This document shows, in pieces, positions 13,250-23,704 of a stretch of 64,000 nt of DNA. The translations under genes were made by a program, and so were the position numbers. Origin of the DNA: Coriaria nepalensis (lineage: Eukaryota > Streptophyta > Magnoliopsida > Cucurbitales > Coriariaceae); contig CP114481.1 of the NCBI GenBank assembly GCA_027186245.1, positions 28,551,501 through 28,615,500 of the forward strand. The letters run 5' to 3'. The notes beneath the pieces are model-generated. The model saw only the letters and a list, made by a program, of their open reading frames with translations, made no database searches and had not been told where the DNA came from. Position 1 is the first letter of the stretch, and each line of letters starts with the position of its first letter.

Positions 13250-14115
13250 AAAATGAAATGATAAAGTTGTTATCATCGTAGTTTGATTGTTTTCCTTAAG
13301 ATTATCATGAAATACCCGAACTCAATCAGTCATTGGTCAAACATTGATTACTGATTAAGACCAAGCATAAACCAGTACAATAGCCACGTCAACGAATGTC
13401 TACCAAGTTAACCTTGATAGTGAAAGAGAAGGTGGAACGATAACATAAAGCCACCTGTATACGAACATCAAGGTACTTCAAGGTGATGTCCAACATTGTA
13501 GCCATCGTAAAAAAGAATGGCATGTTGAGAATATTCACAGACTTCCAAAACTTGAATCTGGCAACCCTTAATGAATATCCTATGCTGGTGGCCAATTTAC
13601 TAGTTGATGGAGCAAACATGCATGAACTGATGTCTTTCATAGATGGACCTTCGGGGTATAACAAGATCTTCATAAACAAATAAGATGTCCATAAAACTGC
13701 CTTATAATGCCCCGATGCAATAGAAGTATTTGAATGGGTAATGCCTTTCAGATTGAAGAATGCTAGGGCAGCCTATCAAAGGGCTATGAATCTTATCTTT
13801 CAAGATTTGATGGGAACTATTTTAGAAGTCTATATTGAATATGTAGTAATGAAGTCTGTTAGAGCTATAGATCATTAGGCTGATCTAAAGAAGACGATGG
13901 ACTAGATGTGTCTTCATAAGTTGAAGAAGAATCCACTAAAGTGCGCTTTTCGCATTTCAGCCAAAAAGTTTCTTGGATTTCTAATCCACCAAAAAGAGAT
14001 TGAGGAGAACTAATGGAAGACCAAAGCCATCATAGAAGCCCATCTACTTGAAAATAAGAAGGAACTCTGATGCTTCCTCACCCAAATAAATTTATTGAGG
14101 GGTCTAATCTTTCAC
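13250..14115 (+). pseudogene. Tat T1 reverse transcriptase remnant
   Basis: Reverse transcriptase of a Tat-lineage gypsy element. In order: FPKDYHEIPE-like entry, SNIVAIVKKNGMLR (about 13,480-13,530), DFQNLNLATLNEYPM, ANLLVDGA, SFIDGPSGYNKIFI (to 13,680), then EWVMPFRLKNARAAYQRAMN (about 13,730-13,795) and NPLKCAF, FLGFLIHQK (about 13,930-13,995). The active site that should read Y-I/V-D-D is YIEY at 13,831-13,842, so both catalytic aspartates are changed. Several in-frame stops occur. The RNase H that should follow is mostly missing: near 14,115-14,145 the sequence jumps to a later part of the polyprotein, about 600 bp further on in element T2. Confidence 0.82.
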
Positions 14116-14139
14116 ACATGGAAGAATCCATGATCTTTT

Positions 14140-14300
14140 TTAAGTTTCTAGAATGCATACATAGTATTTGGTCCTTCCATCTTAATTTCCCTTCACTAAT
14201 AATCAGGCCGAGTATGAAGCCTTAATCATGAGGCAAATGGTATAACATAGTTAGCGTCCGAACTAAGTATTCTAGAGGGCTTTTCTAAGTAGGATGTGTT
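14140..14300 (+). pseudogene. Tat T1 archaeal-type RNase H scrap
   Basis: Reads A-Y-I-V-F-G-P-S then an AEYEAL-like segment (GCCGAGTATGAAGCCTTAAT), the plus-strand counterpart of 27,207-27,290 in element T2, where the second RNase H typical of the Tat lineage is better kept. Only its middle is present. It marks the far side of the T1 internal deletion. Confidence 0.55.
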
Positions 14301-14459
14301 CTCAGTTTAAAAGGAAAGTTGTGTTCTTACTTCTAGGCAAGTCGTGTTCTTGCTTCTAAGCAAGTCTTGTTCTCAATTTTCAACTTGAAAAATCTAGAGG
14401 TAGGCTTTACTCGATTAAACACTACCGACTAGCTCTCAACTATATGTTAATGAGGATAA

Positions 14460-15563
14460 AACTGTTTCAGCGAGGGCACAATGACGTACTTCTCTTGTGC
14501 TTTGGATTCACTGATGGCATGAAGATGATGAGGGCAGTCCATAATGGAATCTGTGGATCACATAAGGTCGGACGAAAAATGTGCTAACTGGTTAGGCGAA
14601 ACAACTTTTATTGCCTGACTGTCCTCATAGACTGCATTAGAAACTTCAAGGGGAAGTTGTCAAAGATGTAGACCAATCCAGAAGAAGCCAGCTTTAGAAA
14701 GGCAACAAATCATAAGACCTTAGCCATTTAGAGGTTGGGCTATTGATGCGATAGGTTAGATATATCCTGAGTGAAGTAAGCATCATATGCAGATCCTTGT
14801 CGTAGCAGATTAATTTACCAAATGGGTAAAAGATATACTACTAAAGAGATTAACCCAGCTAGAGGTCATTGAGTTCTTAAATGAATGGATTATTTATCGG
14901 TTTGGTGTCCCGAAGACCATTACTATTGATAATGTCACCATTTTAATCGGCGATCTAGTGGCAGAATTGGCGGAACAACACGGCTTCAAATTACTCACTT
15001 CGACATTTTACTATGCTCAAGCTAATGGCTAAGCCAAGGCAACCAATAAGGTGGTGATCATTCTGATCAAGAAGATGATTAAGTAGAATCCAAGATAATA
15101 GCACGACCTCCTAGGACTAACCATATGGGGTTGCATAATGACACTAAAAACTGGTACATCTATTATGCCATACTCATTGTTATATGGTCATAATGTTGTG
15201 CTGCCAATAGAAATTCAACAAAAATATCTAAGGATTACCCTAAAAACGATATAACTCCCCCCCGAGTACTTCAAATCAAAGCATATTGAGTAGGAAGAGT
15301 TGGCCGGACAAAGATTGGATGCATTTAGGGCTTCAACGACTCATAAAAATAAAGTCATTAGAGCCTACAACGAAAGGTGAAAGTTAAGTCATTTATGATC
15401 AGAGACCTAGTCTGGAAGGTACTATTAACGATCAGACAAACAGATGTGTTGAAAGCATTTGGAAAATAGGCACCCAATTGGGAAGGAACTTTTCGAGTGC
15501 GATAAGAATTTTCTAATAATGCTTACTGGATGGAAAGTTTGGAAAGGGTACTGCAATATAGTT
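14460..15563 (+). pseudogene. Tat T1 integrase remnant, cut by MULE
   Basis: Integrase of element T1. The N-terminal zinc-binding part survives as VHNGICGSHKVGRKM (about 14,540-14,580). The core follows with FTKWVK, EVIEF, YRFGVP, TIDN, then HGFKLLTST, YYAQANG and ATNKVVI (14,810-15,060). The expected catalytic Glu after ANGQA is not seen (lysine in the best frame). The C-terminal part reads PYSLLYGH, VVLPIEIQQK and RLDAFRASTTHKNKVIRAYNER. The reading ends after WMESLERVLQY at about 15,563, where mudrA-like sequence takes over. The T3 copy continues past this point (LEGVAQYMLINGFYLKRY), which fixes the breakpoint. Confidence 0.78.
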
Positions 15564-16552
15564 GAATCATAGAATGAAGCATCATGGACTTGGTTCTTGA
15601 GTAGACTAAAGGGCTTGATCCTTGATGCCGCCGATTTGGTTTTTGTATCCGATCGGGGAAAAGAGTATTAATAATGATATACAGAACGTTTACCCAAATG
15701 CAAAACATGGTGCATGCACATGGCACCTCGGCCAAAACATCAAGGCTAGATTTAAGCCTTGTAGGATTCTTGAGCTATTCAACAAGGCGGCCAAAGTGTA
15801 CAAGGCTCACGAATTTTGATACATACTTCAATGAGATAAGACTACAGCAACCCGGTGTGGCAATATACCTTGAGATAGTTGGTTTTGAACATTGGTCAAG
15901 AGCTCATTTCAATGGTGATTGGTACGATATAATGACTAGTAATATTAAATACTCTTAATGCTTCGTTGAAAATGCTACTTGGTTCTATAAGCGACGAAGT
16001 GTAGCTAACAAGACAAGCACACCATTGACACTTGAGGTAGAGAAAATGCTACAGAGAAGACACAATGAATCGATAACATTGAAAGTTGATAGAGTGAACA
16101 TAGATACATTTGAGGTGACCGGTATTTCAACCAATGCTTTAGTGAATTTAAGGGATAGGAGTTGGACATGTAGGGTGTTTCAATTGGATAAGTTTTCATG
16201 GTCCCATGCTTTAGCATCTACGAGCCACAAAAATATTACACCACACACATTATGTGCAGAATACTACATGACTTCAAATTAGAGGCGAGCTTATGCAAAA
16301 TCAATTTATCTTATACCAGCAATCGATGACTGGGAATTTCAGGAAACTCTTCAGTCCCTTGTGATTTTACCTCTCGTGATGCATAAACAAAGTGGAAAAC
16401 CTAAGAAAAGAGATATACAGTCAAGAAGGGAATAACCACGAAAGAGAAATAGGTGTAGCAAGTGTGGTAGTGTTGGACATTACAAGAGCACATGTCGTAA
16501 CTCAATTGCAACTCTACTTCCTCCTAATTCTAAGTCAGCCAAATTGATGTAA
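15564..16552 (+). pseudogene. MULE transposase (mudrA-like), 3' part only
   Basis: C-terminal half of a Mutator-like transposase; the 5' half is absent. Order: SWTWFLE, VFVSDRG, then PNAKHGACTWHLGQNIKA (DDE-core end, about 15,690-15,750), YFNEIRL, GFEHWSRAHFNG and MTSNI after a +1 frame change near 15,810, then TLEVEKMLQRRHNESITLKVD (16,028-16,090). The SWIM zinc finger is damaged: two of its cysteines read as tryptophan around RSWTCRVFQLD and FSWSHA. A CCHC zinc knuckle (C-x2-C-x4-H-x4-C, 16,454-16,495) is intact, and the protein ends at TAA 16,550-16,552. In-frame stops include TAG near 16,279 and TAA near 16,431. With the Ulp1-like gene on the opposite strand it resembles Kaonashi-type MULEs. 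Confidence 0.86.
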
Positions 16553-16606
16553 TTATCTTGCAATTCATGTAATATACCATATATCTTCATGTGGGTTTTC
16601 TATTAG

Positions 16607-16736
16607 TTTGATTCACTTTTGTATTTTATGAATTTGATTCACTTTTGTATTCTATGACTATGATTCACTTTTTTCTTCTATGACTTTGATTCAATTTTTT
16701 CTTCTATGACTTTCATTCATTTTGTTTTGTATGATT
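16607..16736 (+). repeat. 26-bp minisatellite, about 5 units
   Basis: Units starting TTTGATTCAC lie at 16,607, 16,633, 16,659, 16,685 and 16,711, exactly 26 bp apart, each followed by a T-rich stretch and CTATGAC. The array starts 55 bp after the transposase stop and ends where the telomere-like repeats begin. Confidence 0.9.
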
Positions 16737-16740
16737 CACT

Positions 16741-17528
16741 AGGGTTTAAGGTTTAAAGCATAAGGTCTTAAAGCTTAAGATCTAATGTTTAGGGTTTAAG
16801 GTTTATGGTTTAGGGTGTAAGGCTTAGGGTTTAAGGTTTCAAATTTAAGGTTTAGGGTTTAAGGGCTTAAGGTTTAAAGGTTTAAGGTCTTAAGGCTTAA
16901 GATCTAATGTTTAGGGTTCAAGGTTTAGGGTTTAAGGTTTAAAGGTTTAAGGTCTGAAGGCTTAAGATCTAATGTTTAAGGCTTAAGGTTTAGATTTTAA
17001 GGTTTGAAGGTTTAATTCTGAAGGCTTAAGATCTAATGTTGAGGGCTTAAGGTTTAGAATTTAAGGTTTATGGTTTAGGATTTAGGGTTTAGGGTTTAAG
17101 GTTTAGGGTTTATGGTTTAAAGTTTAAGGTTTAAGGATTTAAGGTCTGAAAGCTTAAGATGTAATGTTTAGGGTTTAAGGTTTTTTGTTTAGGGTTTCAT
17201 GTTTAAGGATTAAAATTTTAAGGTCTGAAGGCTTAAGATCTAATGTTTAGGGCTTAAGGTGTAGGATTTAAGGTTTACGGTTTAAGGTTTAGGGTTTAGG
17301 GTTTATGGTGTAGGGTTTAAGGTTTAGTGTTTAAATTTTAAGGTTTATGATTTAAGCTTTAATGTTTAAGGTTTAAAGCTTTAAGATCTTAGGACTTAAG
17401 ATATAATGTTTAGGGTTTAAGGTTTTTTGTTTAAGGTTTTGGGTTTAGGATTTAAAGTTTAAGGTTTAAGCCTTAAAGGTTTAGGGTTTATGGTTTAGGG
17501 TTTTAGGGTTTAGGGTTTAGGGTTTAGG
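16741..17528 (+). repeat. Degenerate telomere-like (TTTAGGG) array
   Basis: About 790 bp built from heptamer-like variants TTTAGGG, TTTAAGG, TTTATGG and CTTAAGG, with the G-rich strand on +. The last 40 bp holds several nearly perfect TTTAGGG units in a row. A longer period overlies this: the marker AAGATCTAATG, usually preceded by GGTCT-AAGGCTT, recurs at 16,777, 16,899, 16,964, 17,028, 17,156 (variant), 17,235 and about 17,398, often near 64 bp or twice that. It lies between the MULE transposase and the Ulp1-like gene, so it is an interstitial array and not a chromosome end. Confidence 0.88.
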
Positions 17529-18079
17529 CCATCGGGCAATGTTATATATATCTATTGACCAATCGGCTCTAGGTCTTTTATCTAACAAAACTGATGGCTC
17601 GATGGGTGAACTGAGTACCCATCTAGACATCAGTTTTAGAGGTCAATGAGTTAAAAGTTTTTGACCTCCAAAACTGATGGCTGGATGAGTGAATAGACTA
17701 CCCATAGAGCCTTCATTTTTTGAGGTTAGAGACTAATAATATCATATTTATAGAATTTCATATTTATGAAACTTGCAATATTTATTAAACTTACAATATA
17801 TTAAATGCCTATATACCTTTGATATAAGTCACATGCTATCTGATGTCGAAAAAGACTCATATTGTCATCACAAATTAGGTTTACTTGAAATTTGCATAGT
17901 GATACTCTAAATATTTCAACGTATATAACAATCCCCTTTTACTATTGATGTATTTTCATGCAATCCAATTACTATGACGATCTTGAATGGTTCAAGGCTA
18001 CACTCAGACCTATCATTCCTTAACAAGTACGAGACCATCGTGCTCATCGAATTAACAATTCTAATATCTTCTTACTATG
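17529..18079. other. MULE internal spacer without recognisable gene
   Basis: Contains two imperfect copies of a block with AACTGATGGCT-GATG near 17,590 and 17,670 that also resemble the GGCTCGATGG repeats at 20,560-20,700 on the far side of the Ulp1-like gene. The rest is AT-rich. I see no coding signal, although the lost C-terminal end of the Ulp1-like gene could lie here on the minus strand. Confidence 0.5.
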
Positions 18080-18400
18080 TTAACTGCTACTTGAGAGACT
18101 GTGCATTACCTTAATATTATGTTTACAAATGTCTACGACTAAGGCCACCAAATGTTCGTCCTTGATGTTGTAAGGGATGTACCCATGGTTTATGTGCCTC
18201 CATGCAATTCTGGCGACTAGTGCCTCACCATCAACGTACGACTTCATCAGAGAATCATCTAGAAATACATGACTTTCTTGATCTTCCTCCTTCAAGTTCT
18301 TGAATGTCTCATTCCAATATGTTTGTAGGAACTGAGGGAATACTTGATCTACAAAAGTGGCGGATTGGTCAAGCACGTCATTAAACTTCGGCTACCTCAT
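18080..18400 (-). pseudogene. Ulp1-like (C48) protease domain remnant
   Basis: Minus-strand ORF of 98 codons. Its C-terminal part reads HGYIPYNIKDEH-L-VALVVDICKHNIKV, matching the core of plant transposon-borne Ulp1-like SUMO proteases, where D-x-HW carries the catalytic histidine and the next strand ends VYDS with the catalytic Asp. Here the His is kept, Trp is Leu, and VYDS reads VMHS, so the catalytic Asp is gone. The ORF stops soon after, and no Gln/Cys region is recognisable. It is the 3' part of the passenger gene whose DUF1985-like part lies at 19,725-20,471. The family cleaves SUMO precursors or conjugates; activity is not expected here. Confidence 0.7.
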
Positions 18401-19500
18401 CCGTAGTAGAAACATGTACTCATCTACATGTTGCAACCATAAAGTAAAACAATAAAAACAATCAATTAGGCTAAGTAGCTTTTCAAAAATTTATTAATGT
18501 ATACAAAGTAGTTTTCAGAAATATTTTTGAATATTTACAAAGCTTTCTAACCAAGACGAGGGATGCAGTATCATCTAAAAAAATTCCTTATCATACTGTT
18601 GGCCATCAAAACCGATGATCAGGTCCCTGACAGAGAAAAATCAAGTTCTCATAAGCAAATAATGTAATAAATAAAATAAATCTTAAATGATGTTAAAGTT
18701 TAAGAAAAAAATACTTCAAATTTTTAGTCTCTAGCCATTGTTGCATAGTTCTCTCATTATCCTTATTTAGAATAAAGGGAGTCATTGACAATCCCTTCTT
18801 CCTTTTATATTTCCGCTTCTTCCCAATGTTGATAAAGGGAGACATGAGGGTCGGAGCATGCTTCTTCATTCTTTGACCCCATTCGGTCTTAATGATAGGC
18901 GGGGTCATATACATCTCCGCCGACTACTCTACAACTTTCTCTTTTACAGGCGGTGACATTTGATGGACCATCAGAAATGTGACAGATATTGGCGAGTATG
19001 AGAAAGCATTCAAGGGTACCATCCCATCTCTGATATCTATAAGCATCTTCTCCATCTCCTTCATCCATCTGTTCAAGTCTCTAAACATCTTATCCATCCC
19101 TCTCATAATCTTCTTCTCTAAGCTAGCAATAAGATCCTCCAACCTCGGCGTTATTTTCATTTTCAGCTCAACTTTATCATCTTATGCTTCTACTTTCCCT
19201 TCTTCTTCATATACTTCTTTTTCTTCTATTTTTTCTTCTTCTCAATCCACTACATTTTCTACTATTTTTTCTTCTTCTTTTACTATGTTTTCTTCTTCCT
19301 CCAACACCCTTGTCCAGTGTTCCACAGCTTCATCCACAAAAGCTAGAAGAGTGGTCAAATACTCCTGACTTTTCTTCCTTGGTTGAGTTCAGGATTCCTC
19401 AGATGATGAGATGTATTAAACAGATATCAAAGTCAGTTTGATTTTAATTAGTATGATGAACTAAAGTAGTAGATGAATTAAAGAAATGAAATATTACTTG
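18401..19500 (-). pseudogene. Ulp1-gene middle region, Lys-rich and Glu-rich linker
   Basis: Minus-strand open pieces lie at 18,693-18,914 (basic: GKKRKYKRKKGL) and 18,924-19,160 (helical: DLIASLEKKIMRGMDKMFRDL). Upstream, 19,180-19,320 is a run of GAA/GAG-like triplets that reads as Glu/Lys-rich on the minus strand. The plus strand there is a CTT-rich low-complexity tract, which explains the Ser/Leu-rich plus-strand ORFs, and these are shadows. This matches the variable linker between DUF1985 and the Ulp1 domain in such transposon genes. Stops interrupt it. Confidence 0.6.
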
Positions 19501-19724
19501 TTTTTTCGTGGTTCACGACTCGACATTTTCATGACTGATGGGCGGATCCCCTGATGACCAATTTAAAATCCGAGGCTTGCAATTCTCATTACCTCAAACT
19601 CCAGCTTTCCTTCCAATATAAGGAATGGTTTCGTAACCATAAACCTATTAGCAAATATAAACCAAAATACGGTAAAAGTTAAATATAAACTCTAATCTAT
19701 AAAGCAAGCGGAAATCCGTATAAG

Positions 19725-20471
19725 TCATAGGTTTCTTCTTTTGGCTTCGTCCCCTTTGGCCGGTCCCCTATTTTCAACTGCCTTCTTCTTGATATACTTC
19801 TTAAAAGACTGAATTGTAAGCTCATAACTAAGTCTACCCCAAGGGTATTGCTCGATCCAGCCTAAATTGTTGGCTATAGACAATGTTAATGGCCTGATCT
19901 TATTCCTCTGTCCTTGTGCCGAAAGGACTACCTCAATGAAGTAAACAAGACTCATCTTCACAATCTCACTGTCCTTATTATTCCATGGCTCATCATCACT
20001 TCTAAATTTCTCTGCTAGCTTCGACACATTGACAAGTTTCCCATGAAGATACTTCTTCAACAAGTGCTCGTCTTTTAGTATCTTCTTAATTATGTTGTTT
20101 GAAAGTTATGCATGACATTTTAATCACGTCACCAATGTAAACTCCCTAAGGCCAAACCACATAGGCTTCTTGCGGTGTAAAAACCACAAATCATGCTTCT
20201 TTCAGCACTCTACTCACCGAAGAATGGAAAAGTTCATAAGTTGGCTCGAGTTATTAAGTTGAGTACTCACATCCAGAAAATGTCCCAGACAAGTAGACCT
20301 AAAAGACTCCAACTGTACTGGGGTTAATTTCTTTCTTATATCAACAATCACTACTTCTTGCTTTGATATCATAATAGTGCGGATCTTGAAATGAAGACTT
20401 TGATCAATTATAAGTTCTAGTTCACGATATATTAGAATTTGATCCACCTGAAATGAAAAACAATTAAACAA
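19725..20471 (-). pseudogene. DUF1985-like domain of the MULE passenger gene
   Basis: Two minus-strand open stretches. The first (20,471-20,214) ends KKLTPVQLESFRSTCLGHFLD, the usual N-terminal signature of DUF1985. The second (20,063-19,725) has SLVYFIEVVLSAQGQ, LGWIEQYPWGRLSYELTIQSF and a basic tail, matching the later DUF1985 block with its PWG-like motif. The gap of about 150 bp has stops and may be intron or decay. DUF1985 joined to a Ulp1 domain is typical of genes carried by Kaonashi-type MULEs, and the function of DUF1985 is not known. The gene is convergent with mudrA. Confidence 0.72.
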
Positions 20472-21105
20472 AAGTGTATAAAACTAAATTGAAAATTAAA
20501 AAAACATTCAAGTTCAAAATAAGACTGTAATATTCGATGAGAATATGAATGGTAATTGAGCCATCGAGGAGTTCATATGAACTATGGGACCATCGAGCAG
20601 TTTATAATGACTGCTCGATGGCTTAATGGGAATATAGATGTTCATCGAGCCATCAAGCAATAATTTTATATGCACTGCTTGATTGGCTGATGGCTCGATG
20701 GCCATTTATCAAGTAGTGCATATGAACTTCTTGCTCGATGAAGATAATAACTCAAAAAAAAAAAAAAAACACGAAGTCAATATTTCATCATCATTTCATT
20801 GCCATTATCATTCTGGTGCTACCTTCGATCTTTTTTCAGAATTTGTCTTCAGATTTTGTTGACTCCTAACCTTTGCAAATTGGGTGAATTCAAGAAGAGA
20901 ATTTGTGAAAATTAAGGTTTCAAACATTTTCTACGATTCAGAAGGTGTTTGAAGTTCCACTTTTTTTCCTTTTCATTTCAAATTGTAAGGGTATTTTAGT
21001 AAATTATTAATATATTTTTTTTTAAGTAGAAAAAAAAATGAGGCCATTGTTTTAAAAAATTTTATAATCTGAGTAAACCCTAAAATATAATTTCTAAATA
21101 GGTTA
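20472..21105. other. MULE right-end region: short repeats, A-tract, possible TIR
   Basis: Contains repeated GGCTCGATGG / CCATCGAG motifs in both orientations at 20,560-20,760, able to fold into local hairpins, then an A-tract near 20,753-20,770 and AT-rich sequence. The outer edge near 21,060-21,105 (AAACCCTAAAATATAAT) lies where a Tat LTR is interrupted, so it is the likely MULE right end. No matching left terminal inverted repeat can be found because the mudrA 5' part is lost. No gene seen. Confidence 0.45.
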
Positions 21106-21990
21106 TAGGCCCAAATTCTCACTTAAAATAATGACATTGTACCGTAATGGAAAAATATTTGACTTGATTACAGAGCGAAAGAAGCAGGATATAATGCTTA
21201 ATGGGTTACACCAGATTTGGATACTTAATCTACTGATGATGAATAAATCGCAGAGTAAGAAGATATCTATGGAAGGTGGGTTTTGAGTATCAGGAACACT
21301 CGATGAATTATGCAAGCAGAATACCTATAGAGCGGTAAATATCCATAGAGAGATTTCTTCAGGGCTTTGAGCCTCGATACCTTTGGGGTGTTTTAATGGT
21401 GGTTTGTTTTATGATTTTAACTTTGATGGAAGCTGCTATTTATAGGCAACCAAGCAACTCCGAATGTCTAGAAAAAGCCTCTATGATTTGGATTTTATAG
21501 TTTAGTCCTCTCAAAATATATTTTCTAGTGTTGGACCCCTTGAATTAGTCAACTAAAACTTTCCCTTTGCAACCAGACCCCTTTCCATTTGTAGAGAGAC
21601 CCTTGGATTTTATTTAAAACCATTGAAATTGGTCAAAGGTCTACCATTGATTTAAGAGTCAATCATTGACTTTTACTATTTAATCCCTGGACGTGATGAA
21701 AGTTTCCTCTGACTTTGCGGACATACCCTGAAAATAAGCCAAAACTCACCAAAATGGAAGCTAGTCAACTAAGAATCGACCAACTTCTGGGCTTCATGAT
21801 CTTGTGGCTAGCTGCCTAGTCCTCTTGGTTGGCCGATCGGTCGACCACTTGATATGCCGATCGGTTAGTCCTTTGGTTGACTCGATCGTATATTTGGCCT
21901 TCTTCATCTCTTTTTGTTTGAGTTTGCTATTTTTGCATTGGAATATTCCTCTAATGAATTTCAAGTGTCAAAATGTGAATTTTAGCTTCA
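21106..21990 (-). mobile_element. Tat LTR copy A (-), truncated by MULE
   Basis: The reverse complement aligns along its length with LTR B (28,693-29,493) and LTR C (37,930 onward): shared are the start with AAAATTCACATTTT, clusters of GGCCGATCGG/GGTTGAC motifs, the run of AAAGTCAAAGG-like and CAAGGGGTCC segments, and the TATA region. Past the point where LTR B breaks it continues (TACCGCTCTATAGG, then GATACTCAAAACCCACC and TCCAAATCTGG), matching LTR C downstream. It is opposite in orientation to the three Tat pol copies. Its R/U5 end stops at the MULE border. Confidence 0.8.
21437..21444 (-). promoter_or_regulatory. TATA box of Tat LTR A (-)
   Basis: TATAAATA on the minus strand, at the same aligned place as the TATA boxes of LTR B and LTR C. 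It is the likely core promoter of the retrotransposon LTR, inferred from conservation and consensus. No expression is implied. Confidence 0.6.
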
Positions 21991-22249
21991 ATAGGGAATT
22001 AACCTATTTTAGATGTATTTTAGACCAGGAAAAGATATCGTTTGGGTAATTAACCTATTTTGGAAGGAAATCCAAATTAAGAAATTTTGGTTATCTAATT
22101 TAAGAAGACTTTTTAATTTTAGAAAGAGTTCTAAATTAGGAAAATTTCCGAATATAGCACCTTTCCTTTTTGGGAAACTTTCTGAATTTGGAAAGTTAAC
22201 ATTTTTTGAAACATTCATAAAAGAGTTAAGGAAAATGTTTTAATCGTTT
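21991..22249. other. Unassigned AT-rich segment between LTR A and LTR X
   Basis: Two short direct copies of AATTAACCTATTTT lie about 50 bp apart (near 21,998 and 22,050). ORFs on both strands here are in low-complexity AT-rich DNA and have no recognisable domain. It could be the outer part of either neighbouring LTR. Confidence 0.4.
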
Positions 22250-23704
22250 GTTGTGCTTTTCATTAATTAAAACATACTCAATGAACATAATTAGATTATA
22301 TAGCTAAAAATCTAAACTAATTAAATCTAAACTTTGTTTGGATTTCTATGAACATTATATTGTCATGTATTACAAGATAAAACAATCTAATAGATGAAAT
22401 TTAATTGTTTCACATGTTCTTGCATTAGTCGTATGTGATTTAAGTTGTTAAATGTACATGCATCATGTTTCACATATATACTATGTTTAAAAACTATGAG
22501 ATAGTACAAGCATAACATATATATATGTATTGATTGATGAGATCATGCTTGCTTCAAATCGTTCCTTTGATAAGATTAAGCTAAATTTGTCATAAAATTG
22601 TTTTATTGCTATCCTTTGAAACATTAGAATATATATGATGCTTATATTAGTTATGAGTTAGTTATGGACCTGTGGAAATTATAATTGGTGTAAGTATATG
22701 CATTTATTATCTTAGCATATGATTTGTGACTGAGAAGTGCTATCATCCTAGATGTGGTCATTGACACATGCACGACCTAGTTTAATACATTATATTTCAG
22801 AAGAATTTCTAAGTTAAACTTGACTAAGATAATATAATTCACTACGGACATGTCGGATTATGTTTTCTTAGAGGCTTGATAAAGGAATTACATGAGATGT
22901 AATTCCAAAGGCGTTTGCTACTTTTCATGCTTATTATAATTGGCTAAAGACATGTGGAATTGTAATATTCAATGATTGGATCCTTTTTCCTATAAAAAGT
23001 TTTTTTCCTTATTTTATATAAGGGTAATATAAATTCGTAAGAAACTAGTAGGAGATACTGAAATTGTAAAGGCCTTTGATTTTGGTAGTTAATATTGTAC
23101 ACAAATTTACATATGTTATTTTTATTTTTATATTCATGTAATGTGCAACAACAAACAATGTTTTAAAGTCCGTTCATAATTTGAATAAATTTATTTGACC
23201 AAAATTTGAAAAGGAATGACATTAAGAAACCTAAAGCCTAATAGAGTATTATAAATATCCCATTAGGGTGCCCAAAAATTATAAACTTTTCCTTGCCTCT
23301 TGGCCGAAATCCCTAGTGTGAGAAAGTGAGAGCTTCCCTTTCCGTTCCATGAGCTCTTTGAATCATATGTGAATCATAGAATAGAAAATCAATTGAACAA
23401 ATTGAACTACATGGATTACGGTTAAAGGGTGAACACTTACACACCTCAATCTTCCTATTAAATTTGGCCATGATGACGGAGCAAAGAGATTCATTCAATT
23501 TTGTATTACGATCAATAAGCTTACTTAAATCTTAATATTTTAGTTTTCTAGAACTTTTATGTTCTCCATTAAATATAAATTTGATATATGTTTGTATGAT
23601 TGATCTTCATATATATCTATCAATTTAATCCATGTTTAGGATTAGATCCGAAAACATTTAACTACTACTTTTGCTTACGAATTATTCGTAGACTAATAGT
23701 GTCA
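22250..23704 (+). mobile_element. LTR family X, longest copy (+)
   Basis: Non-coding, about 1.45 kb, and the longest copy of family X. Its 3' part matches 7,393-7,920. Its middle (CTACGGACATGTCGG to AAAGACATGTGGAATT and the TTTTTCCT segment, 22,840-23,030) matches the reverse complement of 45,230-45,380. Its first 600 bp matches the reverse complement of 23,705-24,640 more loosely. It ends ATTATTCGTAGACTAAT and there abuts an inverted partial copy of the same family. The start is placed at TGTTGTGC (about 22,250) by inference. ORFs here have no domain. Confidence 0.6.

Noticed and set aside
16741..17528. A true chromosome end
   Set aside because: The array is degenerate and flanked on both sides by MULE coding sequence, and the chromosome continues.
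18979..19441. Plus-strand Ser/Leu-rich ORFs of 129 and 85 codons
   Set aside because: They are antisense to the Glu/Lys-rich linker of the Ulp1-like gene. Their composition comes from a CTT/TTC tract.
22009..22243. Overlapping ORFs on both strands (69 and 76 codons)
   Set aside because: Phe/Lys-rich, in AT-rich low-complexity DNA, with no domain and no neighbour that explains them.
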